NCBI GenBank assembly: GCA_025531455.1
Contig: JAMYHL010000074.1
Coordinates: forward strand, 141,056-205,055
Direction: 5' to 3'
DNA: 64,000 nt
Source: Apiotrichum sp. Y4204
Lineage: Eukaryota > Basidiomycota > Tremellomycetes > Trichosporonales > Trichosporonaceae
The stretch's first letter is position 1, and each line of letters begins with the position of its first letter. The position numbers were made by a program, and so were the translations under genes. Positions 19,888-30,300 of this stretch are shown piece after piece. Below the pieces are notes generated by a model. It was not told the DNA's origin and searched no databases. It saw only the letters and a list, made by a program, of their open reading frames with translations.

Positions 19888-21817
19888 CTAATCCACGCGC
19901 TGCAGGACGGCGATCTTCTTCGCCATGCCAACGTAGAGGAGGTACTGACCCCCGCGCTTGATCCCGTCATACGCCTCGACCTGCGCGACCTCCTTCCAGA
20001 GCTTGCCCTGCGTGAATGTGTCCCAGTCGCCAGTGACGACGTAATCGAGACCAGCGTCGTACGCGCCCCGCGGGTCGAGGAGCTTGGGGTCCTCGTCCTT
20101 GCTGTACACCCAGGTCGGAGGGATTTTAGGGGGGAACGCCATGCCGGACGACGCCTCATCGTGCAGGAAGGTGAAGAGCGAGGCGCCAGTTTGGAGCGGG
20201 TACGAGTGGAAGTGGATGCGAGAACCCTCGGGGATGGAGAGCGTCTCGAGCACGCGCCACACTCCGCCGCCGGGGTAGTTGAGCGACGAGACCCACGAGG
20301 AGACGACGGAGAACGCGACCATCACGCCCAGCAGGCCAAGCAGGCCCATGCGCGCAAGCTGCCGCTGCCGCAGGTCCGGGAGGTACCACAGGGCCGCAGC
20401 GCCGGCCGCCGCGAGAATGTTCAGGATCGGGACGACGTACACGATAAACCGCCATTCCTGCTGTCAGCTGACCAACCAAGATTCCTAGCTCACCTTGTGT
20501 CCGATGCCGCTGAGAACGGCGACAAGGACGATGATGCTGGGGCCAAAGACGCGGACAATCTCGTTGACGCTGCGAGAGAGGTGTTTGTTCTCGTACACCG
20601 CCGGAACGCGGGACAGACCCTGCGCGGCGGCCCAGCCGCACGCGAGGAGGACGAGCGGGAACGCGCCGAGAAGCATCTTGATCAGCGCGCCGACATAGTA
20701 CGTGCGCGGCATGACCCCCCAGTTGTCTGCCTTGCCGTCGACAATATTGTACAGCGCGGCGCTGAGCTCGGGCCACGCGCCGTGCAGCGGAGTAAAGTCG
20801 GGGAGGGAGGGGTGCGGAAGCGTCGGCGACCAGAGGAGGTAGTCGATCGGTGCGGAGATGGCTGTCGTTAGTAAAATCACAGGTTTCTTCCATCTCACCG
20901 AGAGCACCGAATCCACCGGCGAGGCCGGCAGAGAGAGCTTTCCAGAGGGAGAGACGCTTGAGGAAGACGAGGTTGAGCGCGAGGGGCACGGCCATGAGCG
21001 CGAGTTCGAGGCGGATGACGGTTGCCGTGGCGGTGAGGAAGGCGACTGCGCGCCAGTACTCGTTGTTGAGGGCGTACGAGTACGCGAGGACGGCGCATGG
21101 GAGAGCGAAGAAGTTGGGGAGGGTGCGGCCGGCATAGTAGGGAATGTGAAACTGCGCGGCGGAGAGAAGAACGAAGAGCGCAGATGTAAGGGCGCCGAAG
21201 CGCTGGCGGACGGTCGACGAGAGCTGGATCATCGAGAACGCCCAGAAACAAACGAGCGTGAGGCGGACTGTCGTCAGAAATGAGGGCAGCGAAAGGTGAG
21301 ATATCAAAGAGTAGTTGACATCTCACTCCCCGAACTCACGGAGCATTTGGACATCGATATCAGTGGTGGTGACGGCCATAATGTTCGTCGCGACGGCGGT
21401 CGGCATCGTCGCGAGCGCAAGCACGATCGGGGGCACAAAGCTGCGGGGAACAGCCCCAGGGAACGTGCGGTGGTCCCACTAGGAAAGAACGCGTCAGCAC
21501 CAACCCCCCCCCAGCATCCCTTCTGCTCTACTCACAAGCGACCAGCCGCTCGGGTGCATTCCAAAGCGCAGCACATCGTGGACGGCATGCAGGCCAAAGC
21601 TCTCCTCGACCTTGGTGTACGGCGCGAAGAGGACGTGCAGCGCAGGCACGGAAATGAGGAGGAAGGGTACCCAGGCCGGGATCGTGTCCTCGGAGGGCGT
21701 GCGCGGCGCTCTGGAAGCAGGAGCCGGCGCGAGGGGAGCAGCAGGCTTCTCCGCTGCAGCGGGGGCTGGCGCCGGGGGCTTCTTGTCCGCCTTCTTGGAA
21801 GCTTTCCGGGGCGGCAT
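19888..21817 (-). CDS. ALG12: Dolichyl-P-Man:Man7GlcNAc2-PP-dolichol alpha-1,6-mannosyltransferase
   Basis: Five exons give 575 residues: 21817-21536, 21478-21340, 21267-20899, 20861-20494, 20457-19888. This is a GT22 (ALG9/PIG-B type) multi-pass ER membrane enzyme of N-glycan precursor assembly. Family marks are the first luminal loop APYTKVEESFGLHAVHD, DHRTFPGAVPRSF, YYAGRTLPN, and GHKEWRFIVYVVP assembled exactly across intron 4. KVEESF and the HKEWRF form fit ALG12 better than ALG9 or GPI10. A Lys/Pro/Ala-rich cytosolic N-terminal tail of about 55 residues precedes the first membrane helix. Residues after about 480 form a luminal domain (FPPKIPPTWVYSKDEDPKLLD). Confidence 0.9.
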
Positions 21818-22354
21818 GGGGAAAAATAAAGATAAGATGGGATGGAAAGAGGAGAATGCGATGCGTGTCAATGTCGCGAGAGAGATGTCGATGTGGCCAC
21901 GACGCGGACGTGGTGTGGAGGCGTAAAGGATCTCTGGAACGGGTAAATTGCGGGTCCCCAACTCCATCCATCCCCGGGGCAGCAACAAACCCGAATCCAG
22001 ATCCACACACTGTCCTCCGGCCGTCCACTTTTCACACTCCAAGCACATACATACTCTCAGTCCTGCTGAGGGACAGGCGCTTACTAGTCGAGCTGAATGG
22101 ATCGTGGAACAAGCAGCTCGACCCATTGTGGCTGACCACTAAGCGGTCCCCCATGGCCCCCATGGTCCCCCGGCTCACGGCAGGACCGGCTCCGGTCCGC
22201 GCCGCGCGCCACGCGCCACGCGCCACCAACCCGGCCAACTTGCAATCATCTGATCATCTATTCCGTCCCCAATTCTCCAAACCTCTCGCCCTCTCGACCT
22301 CTCCACCGTCGTCGACACTGAAAAAGGTCGGCTAGAGGGATCTATACCTCCTAT
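21818..22354. other. Intergenic between ALG12 start and tRNA-Leu
   Basis: 5' flank of ALG12 (minus strand) and 3' flank of the tRNA. It has a run of repeated cacgcgccacgcgcc bases near 22208. No gene is supported. Confidence 0.4.
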
Positions 22355-22446
22355 TGACGAGAGTGGGATTCGAACCCACGTCCGAAGACTGCGGAGGGAG
22401 GACGAGCTCCTGAACACAGCGCCTTAGACCACTCGGCCATCTCGCC
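22355..22446 (-). tRNA. tRNA-Leu(CAG) with a short intron
   Basis: Read on the minus strand the acceptor arms GGCGAGA/TCTCGTC pair (one G-T), followed by A-box GGCCGAGTGGTCTAAGGC. The anticodon stem CTGTG/CGCAG encloses a TTCAGGA loop with anticodon CAG, interrupted by an intron of about 14 nt. A long variable arm typical of leucine and serine tRNAs and the T-arm with GGTTCGAATCC (B-box) complete it. The discriminator base is A. Confidence 0.92.
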
Positions 22447-22836
22447 GGGGACGCCGGGATTCGGGCGCGTCGCACGCGTGGCGGGCAATGGCGAGACGGC
22501 GAGATAGCGAGACAGCGAGACCAAGATTACGACCTAGAGTGTATATTAAGCTGCTCCCCATCTCGATTTCTGGCTCCTGTTCATTCATTCTTATCGTCGG
22601 ACCCCACCCCCCTCCCCTCCTCGCTCACTCCCGCTCGCCGCGTCATCTGTGCATCACACGCTCTATCCAGCCGCCAGGCCGGCCACGACTTGGGTATGGT
22701 GCTGTGCGTGCGGAACGACGTATATACAATCAGTAGCACAGCACAGCACACAGAGTTACACAACAGAGAAAAGAGACCCGCTACAACGCTGTACGCCAGC
22801 GGGGGCTAAGATGGCCAAGCTAGTCCAGTAGGGAAC
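22447..22836. other. Intergenic
   Basis: 5' flank of tRNA-Leu and 3' flank of the BAR gene. Short gcgaga(c/t) repeats occur at about 22488-22520. Nothing else is seen. Confidence 0.4.
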
Positions 22837-24426
22837 TTAGGCACCGCGCGACGTGCGGTACTCGCCCTCGGCGGCGGTGGCGGCCTCCTCAATCTCGCCC
22901 TGGATACCGCTCAGCGTCTCGGCGGCGGTGGAGAAGAAGATGAGCTGTGCCTTGACGAGCGAGTTGAGATTCTGGAGCGGCTCGGGCTGTGGTGTCAAGC
23001 GAGCGCAGCGAGCGGGCACGGGTTGAGAGTGTGATAATTGCGGAGATGGTGCAACAAGTTTTATTGTGATCATCAGATCATATGGCGTCAGCATTCCATA
23101 CCCATCTCACGTTCCCTCCACTCACGTTCTCGAGCACGGCCTTCATAAGCCCAATAGCGGTCTCGGTGGCCTGGACGAGCGTGTCCTCGGCCTCCTCGAC
23201 GTGGAGGCGCGCCTGCTCCTGCTTGGCCGGGGCGGCGCTCTTGAGAGCGGCGCGGGCCGAGTCGAGCTCGAGACGCGCCGTCTTGACCTTGTTGCGCGCC
23301 AGCATCGCGTGGTTGAGCGACGTCGAGAGCGTGCGCTGCCAGGGCGCGACAAAGTTTTCAGAGATAACAGCATCCTGCGAAAGGCGCGCGTCGCCAACCT
23401 GTGTGTGAGCGGAGGAACGCAAAGGGGTTACGAATCGTCAGCAGCTGCCATGGAAATCCCCACAGCTGCCACCACGCGACCCACCTTCTCCATAGCCAGG
23501 GAGTAGACGCCGAGCGCGTGGCCGAGACGGTCCTCGGCGCCGAGCTCGGTGGCGCCATCCCGCGACGCGCGGGCAAGGGCGTGCGGGAGTGTCTTGGGCT
23601 GGTGCGGCGCCTTGGGCTTCTGCTCGGGAACGGGGAGGGGTGTGTTCTTGAGGTTCTTGGCCGCAAACGACGACCACGCCGCCTGCGCCGCCGCGCCCGC
23701 CTCGGTCAGGTTCTCCGCAATGTCGGTCGGGTAGTCGTACTGCTGTCAGCAATGCAGCCAGGAAGAACGATGGTTTAGTTGCCCGCGTCGCGATTAAGAA
23801 CAACATCGAAGCGCAGATCGCAGGACCGCTCGATCCGCCATGACGTGTGAGGTGACTGCGGCGCAGATTGTGCTTTCCACGACGCCTGATCCAGATTATT
23901 GTGAGAGCAGCGGACGACAGGCCAAGCTGGCTAGAGTGCGTCTGACATGGAGCTATCGTGCCGGCCCGATCGCCGCCGCCCCGCTTCGCCACGGTGCCCC
24001 GCCTCACGGGTCCATCTCGCGACTCACCGACTCGGTCTCGTACACCTTGGAGATCTTGAGGAGTTTGGTGTGCACGTCCTTGAGCGCGTCGACGCGCGCC
24101 TCGAGCGCCCTGTACTCGGCCGGAAGTCTGGTGTGAGTTTGAGCCCAGTGCAGCTCTGGTGACAGGAGACACGGGAGCGCGAATCGGACCCCCCTCCCAC
24201 CTATACGCACTCGGTGATGCCGTCGGGCGCGACGCCGCCGAACCGCTCGCTGTCGTCAGTATGGTACATTGAGGTGGCGGTGGCTGGCCGGATCCTATAT
24301 CCGCCCCGAAGCGGGTACCGCAAGATGTGCTCACCGCGTAGCCTGGACGGTGTTGCGGAGGTTCTTGTTGAGAGACGCGACGTCGACGGTGGGGAGGTTG
24401 GCGGAGAAGCTCTTCCAGGACTGCAT
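22837..24426 (-). CDS. BAR-domain protein (Gvp36-like)
   Basis: Six exons give 302 residues: 24426-24335, 24249-24211, 24127-24028, 23739-23485, 23398-23126, 22986-22837. The whole protein is a three-helix BAR domain: an N-terminal amphipathic stretch (MQSWKSFSANLPTVDVASLNKN), helix 1 with LPAEYRALEARVDALKDVHTKLLKISKVYE, helix 2 with LSTSLNHAMLARNKVKTARLELDSARAALK, and helix 3 with HVEEAEDTLVQATETAIGLMKAVLEN. It matches fungal Gvp36/YIL041W-type proteins that bind and curve Golgi or endosomal membranes. Intron 3 (24027-23740, 288 bp) is several times longer than the others. Confidence 0.87.
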
Positions 24427-25183
24427 GGTGGCTGCTGTTGAGTAGAGAGTGGAGATGAGGATGGGAGAGAGAGAGTGAGGAAATGCGGGCTGGGAATAGC
24501 TTTGTGCAAAGGGGGTTCGTAGCTCGTCGAGCGAAGCACAAACAGCGCGCGCTGCCCTGCGACACACGGGTACACTGAAAAGGGAGGGAGCGTGGAAGCC
24601 ATCATAAACGTCACCGCTGATAGTTGCAGGCCTAACAATAAGCAATACCGTAGGTTAGGCTCCAGCTCTAATAACTCTCTCATTATCTAATCTTAGGCCG
24701 CCTATCTTTTATGCTTCACGTGATCTACCTGTTTGATCTGCGGGCAGATCTCATATCCCCTGTCCCCCTGATCACCAAATCAGCAGATCGCCGGTCTGTG
24801 TGCAAGAGGCCATGTGCGGGCCTCGCGAGCCGAAAGCCGAACTCTTCTTGGAGCCCATTCAGAGGGAGAGGAGGCTCCCCTCGGCGTCGAGCACAATGCT
24901 CTGGCCGCTCCGACTCGGCTGGCGCGTGCCCACCAGAACAGGCTTTGCCGCCGAGATGAGATTTGGCGTCTCTGGCGCCTCCAATCTCCAAGCCATTGCA
25001 TCACCTCCCGCATCGTCTCCATATCTCTACTATCTCTCGCACCGCGTTTCGTCTTGTTGAACACCACCAGCACTGTATATATCTCGCGCGACTGTACAGT
25101 AGACACAGCAACCCCCCCATTTCTCTTTCTGCCGGCTCACTAATCCTGGCCTCAGCCAGCCCAGCTAGACTACACCCGCCACC
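24427..25183. promoter_or_regulatory. Divergent promoter region, BAR gene / PQ-loop transporter
   Basis: 757 bp between opposite start codons. A TATA-like tgtatatatctcg (about 25074-25086) lies about 100 bp before the transporter start, and an AT-rich patch at 24615-24720 lies on the BAR side. A perfect Kozak-like context (ccaccatgg) marks the transporter start. No gene is seen. Confidence 0.5.
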
Positions 25184-26837
25184 ATGGGTCTCTTCCCGCC
25201 ACTCACGCACCATGCGCTCTCGTCGATCGTGAGTCCTTTGTTTTGCCGTGACTGACGGCAGTCGGGCTTCATGTCCATCGCCTCCTGGTTTATAGTGTAC
25301 AGGTGAGTTGCAGACATTGCGAGGCATAGCGGCATAGCACACAGCATACCGCGGGCCTCGGGTGTCGCCGACCGCAACCGATCAACGCTAATGACAGTCC
25401 CCAAAGTGTGTTCTCCGTCTGACACCCGCCGCAGCATGTCCGCGCCAGGTTGGTCCGACCCCGCCGCCCGCTCATCCTGACGCCAGTGATCGAAAACTAT
25501 GCCCAGAAATCGGGAGACGGCCTCAGCGTGCCCTTCATCCTCCTCTGGCTCGGCGGAGACCTCACCAACCTCTTTGGCGGGGTGTTGGCCGGCGTGCTCC
25601 CGACGATGATCATTCTCGCCATCTACGTGAGTCGCAACTGGGAGATCATGGGAGAGTTGTGGGGCAGAAAGCTCGGTTGCCTTGTTGCTTCTTGTTGGTG
25701 CCTTGGTGCTCGGCGTCCGGTGACCTTGGTATTATATTCGCATTTGGATTTCGGTCGGAAACTTGGGCCGTGGAAAAGTCGCCCGGCCCCACAATCCCAC
25801 TTGCCCACTACAACTGCCGATAACAAAGCACTGCACGGTCACACGACACATGACCGCCACCGCCTGCGCCCACGACATCTGTGCGCGATCACCCCGTGTT
25901 TAAGCAGCATCCATTGCTGGAACATGATAGGCGCGAGATATGGGCAGTTGTTACGCGCTCGGCCCTGGCGAAGCGCGCATCGCACCCCGGTGTGGCGCTT
26001 ATAGCCCACATGCGCGTACTCGGGTGCAGTGGCAGTGGTAGCGTGTAGGCTATGGGCTATGGGCCTCGGATGCGGATTGAGCTGAATGCTGGGGACAACA
26101 GCAGTGAAGATGCGCAGCATCTACCGCGTAGCTACCATCGCGCGACGCGTCGTCTCCCTCCCACCTCTCCGGCTCGGAACGCTAACCCCTACCTCAGTAC
26201 TCGCTCTGCGACTTTGTCCTCCTCTACCAGGTATACTACTACCGCTGGCTGCGGCGAACGCGGAGCGCGGAGCACGAGCCGCTCCTCCGCCCCCGGGAAG
26301 TGCGCTCCCCGCTCCCCGCATGGATCACCTACCCGCTACTACTCCTGTTTGTCGCCGTGTCGGGTGTGCTCGCGTGGTCCTTTTCCGACCACCGCCCGAT
26401 GGACGACGACGGGCCCGCAGGCGGCGTCGAACTCGAGTGGCGGTCCCAGGTCCTCGGATACGCTAGTTGTCTGCTGTACATGGGCAGCCGGGTGCCTCAG
26501 ATCTTCCACAACATCAAGACGCGCTGCGAGGGACTCAGTCTCGCAATGTTCTTCTTCTCCATCATGGGAAGTGAGTCCTGGCGCCTGGCGCCTGCCGGCG
26601 TCTTCTTTTCTCTGGTTTTTTTTTTTTTTCTTTTTTACTCACCCTCCAGACGTCACGTACATTGCCTCGATCCTGTTCGTCTCGCTCGACCGGAAATACC
26701 TCGTCACGAACGCGTCGTGGATCGCCGGCGCGGGCTTCACCGTCTTTCTCGACCTCTTTGTCCTCGCCCAGTTCTTCGTGTACTCGTACCAGGACCGCGA
26801 GGCCAAGGTCTTTACGGACGACGATGAGCGGGATTAG
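25184..26837 (+). CDS. PQ-loop vacuolar basic amino-acid transporter (Ypq/PQLC2 type)
   Basis: Six exons give 264 residues: 25184-25228, 25262-25302, 25398-25405, 25487-25626, 26198-26570, 26650-26837. Two PQ-loop repeats are visible. The first reads WFIVYSPQMIENYAQKSGDGLSVPFILLW, with S-P-Q coded across an 8-nt exon (TCCCCAAA, 25398-25405) that is needed to restore frame. The second reads SCLLYMGSRVPQIFHNIKTRCEGLSLAMF. Seven membrane helices are expected. Yeast Ypq1-3 and human PQLC2 move lysine, arginine or histidine across the vacuolar or lysosomal membrane. Intron 4 (25627-26197, 571 bp) is by far the longest intron in this window. Intron 5 contains a run of T residues near 26618. Confidence 0.88.
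25398..25405 (+). other. 8-nt microexon carrying the first PQ motif
   Basis: TCCCCAAA is flanked by aatgacag (acceptor) and gtgtgt (donor). The upstream exon ends TACAG before gtgagt and the downstream exon starts TGATCG after gccag. Joining the three gives codons for Y-S-P-Q-M-I-E-N-Y. Skipping it joins phase 2 to phase 1 and breaks the frame. Confidence 0.8.
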
Positions 26838-27384
26838 GAGTGCGAGGAGCGCGTATAATGAATGACAATATGGCAGTGTAATGCGCCGGTGTGGGGATAA
26901 TTCGAGTTGAGCTGACGTTGAAGTTGACTGGGCCTGGAAAAGTCAGCGGAGGTGGGAGCTTGAACAGACCATTCATGGTGTCGAGTTCGCACTTGAACAA
27001 GTCGCAGCGATGTCTCTCTGCAGCCTCCCTACATCCGAAAGAGCGCGTCAGTCAACTTCAACTTGCACTCTGACAGCTAACGTCCACCTCTGGCGCCCTC
27101 GCCAGCCCCACGACCTTCCTTGCTATACCTGACCTCGTTGGCGTCATGCACTGCATTGCATCGCGCGCGAGCGCGCACAGCAGAGTAGGGACTAACGACG
27201 ACTAGTACGGAGCGATACGACACGATGATGCGAATATACACAGGGGAAATGGGGAATGGTACGAACGGAACGAACACGGAAACTTGATTTTGAATTTGAT
27301 GTTGATTTTACTTGACACTGATTCTGGTTCTGATTCTGGGTATTGCAAGCGCGACCGGCGTCGCTGCGCACTGCCGCTGGCATA
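26838..27384. other. Convergent 3' spacer
   Basis: Between the transporter stop and the Argonaute stop. AT-rich with alternating short repeats (gattctggttctgattctgg near 27320). No gene is seen. Confidence 0.4.
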
Positions 27385-30300
27385 TTACATCCACCAGCCC
27401 TGGGGTCAGCGCACTCCATCACCCTACTCACGACGCGGGAGAGCTCGGGATTGAGCGCCATCATCTTCTGGATCTGGTAGATGTCCTCGATGTTGCCGCG
27501 CGCCGTGCCCGCGACCGAGACGGCATCGCTGCCGCGGTAGAGGGTACGCGAGCCCGAGGTCTCGGAGGGCGTCATGCTGTTCCCGCCCTTCTGGACGATC
27601 ACGCGGGCCTTCTGGCACACGAGGTCTGGTGTGAGTTAAGCTCTCTTCTTGGTCTCAACTCACCGGCCATGTAGCACACTGGGACAAGGGAGACGCTCGA
27701 GGTGCAGCGCGCAAAGCTGTGGCAGAGGCCGTGGACGAGCTTCTGCAGGTCGTCGGGGGTCAGCGCGAGCTCGTCAAGAAGACAGATGTAGTGCGTCGGG
27801 CGCGCGGTGCCGACCAGGCCGGCGTGCGCCTGGAGGAAAAAATCGAACGCGTACGGGTGCGTGACGGTGCTGTCGACAACTAGGCCCGCGGGGAGGTTGC
27901 CTGTGCGGTTGTCGCAGTCGGCAGGCTTGCCGAAGAAGCGGGTGTTGTGGCGCTTGGCGCAGACACAGATGAGGATGCGCGGGCGGTAATCGGGCTGGAT
28001 GCGGGCGCACGCCTTGACTACCGCGTCGTGCTCGTACTGTACTGTCGCGGCGTACTGGCCCTCTGAGATGCCGTCGCGGAAAATGAGGATGCGCTCGGGG
28101 TACGAGCCGTCGTTGTGCCTCGCAAAGACGCGCAGGTGCTGCTCGACCATGTCGGACATGTCGACAATGACCTCGCTGCGGCCCTGCTGGAGACGGATCT
28201 GGGCAGAGTAGGCATTGCACTCGGCATTGTACGTCGCAATCGAGCATGCGACGGTCGGGTCACGGTCCTCCTGACCGGGGCGGAAGGGAGGCTGTGTGTG
28301 AGCGGAGCTGACCGAATGTCTGTGGCAGCTACTTACGTGACCAAGGTCGGCACCGAGGATCATGGTGCGGCCGGGGACGATGCCCGGGAGCTGCTGAGGC
28401 TTCACGCCGTGCGAGATGCCGCCAAGTTTGGCCTGGGAGTGAGTTTACAAAAGGGACTCAGCGACTCACAGCAATCTTCATGGCGAGGTTGTCAGTGTAC
28501 GCGTCGATACCGCGCGGGTTCTTGATCTTGGCGGCCTGCATGCACTGAGTCGGGACGGGCACTGGCGTTAGGTGACACCCAGCGGGTCCGGCACCTACCT
28601 TGAAGGCCGGTCCAGGACTTCTGCTTGATCTCCTCATAGAGCCACGCGTCGCTGATTGTCAGAGAACAACACCTGTTTTACTCACCGGCCAGGAAGAATG
28701 ACGACGAGGAGCTGGGGGGTCTCCTTGCTGACGAGGTAAGCGTCGCGCGCGCCCTTCCTGAGCGCGTTCATCAGGCCCTCGGGGTTGCGGGGGTCGGTTG
28801 GGGGAACGAGGGGCGGCTGGTGGTTGGCAATCTCGACGCCGAGACCCTGCAGGCGCTGGCAGAGGTACGAAATGTAGCGCTTCATGTCGTCCATGTCGCA
28901 GAAGCGGTCAAACGAGACGACCGCCCAGTTCTTGAGGGGGCGGTTGACGGGGCGAAGGAACTGAATAAGTATACAATAGGTGCTGTTGCGCTCACCTTGT
29001 GGCCGCGCATACGCCAGCTGCCGTTGCTGACGAACTGCTGCGTGTTGCGGTACTGGATACCAGGCGAGGGAAGGACCCGGGCGCTGACCTCGACCATGTT
29101 CTTGTTGACCTGCTGTGAGAAGAGATATGGCAGTGAACATACCTGGAGACCCCAGGCGGCAATTTTGGCCTGAGACTCGTACGCGAGCTCGCGGCGCCAG
29201 TTCATGACAGCCTCGGCGCGGGGAATGGGCTTCATCGCGGCAATCTTGATCATCCTGGGGTGTGAGTTCATGCAATTCGTCGCGAAACTCACTCCGCAGT
29301 CTGCTCGGCAGTGAGGTTCGTAGGAGGAAGCGAGTTGAAGTCGGCCAGATTGACAAACTCGAGGGGCACATAGGCCGTCTTGCCGTACTGATGTCAGGTA
29401 TGAAGCCTATACGAACACCTGCCTGGATGCAAGGAAGACGGGGGTTGCGGACAGGCGCCTGGTAGTACTCCTTGTAGTAGTCGGGAATGTTGATGCGGCG
29501 CGGCTGGCCGTCGGGCCCGTCGATCTCGAACACAATGTCCGCGGCAGCCTTGAGAGTCACGTTGATGACCGTGTGGAGACGGGCGCTCTGGCGGTGGGTG
29601 ACGGTGAACTGCTATCAGCGGGTCTTGCGTTAAGCTATTACCCACCCTCGCACCACGGAGCTTGCGCTTGAGAATGCCAATCTGCTGGTCGGTGAGCTGG
29701 TCGGGCGGCGCGGGGCCGGCGGCTGGAGTGCCGCGGCGCATACCGCCCGGACCACCGCGCATTCCGCCTGGGCCGCTGCCGAGGATGCGAGCCACGACCT
29801 CGAGCGCAGGGCCGGAAGAAAGGAAGGCGGAGAAGCCGAGATCAATGTTAATGAGGGGGAAGCCCGAGTTCGAGTAGCGGAATGACCTGGTATGAGCTAT
29901 AGAGACAAACTGGGCAGCTCACTGTAGGAAGCCACGGCAGACGACACCGCCCTGGGGGATGGGGCGGGCACCGTCGAGGGTGAAGAACTTGTTGCCGGTG
30001 GCGCCGACCTGCGCGTAGTTCTTCGAGGGGAAGTCGCGGAGCAGCACGTTGGTGCACATGACGCCTGCCATGAGTTATGCATTATCATTTGTACTCACCA
30101 GTGAGTGCGGCCTCCTCGCCGCGCGGGGTATTCTGGTCGGCACGGCAGAACTGCATGACATGCTCGAGGTCGATCACGGCGACGTGCTTAAAGGTGAGGC
30201 GCCAGCGGCGGTACTCGTCGTCGCTCGAGGACGTCTCGCCGTTCTTGGGGCGGTGTACCTCGCGGTTGGGGCTCAGTGCCGTCTGGAGAGTGACCGTCTC

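Noticed and set aside
23740..24027. BAR-gene intron 3 (288 bp) as an snoRNA host
   Set aside because: No convincing C and D boxes with an rRNA-complementary guide could be seen.
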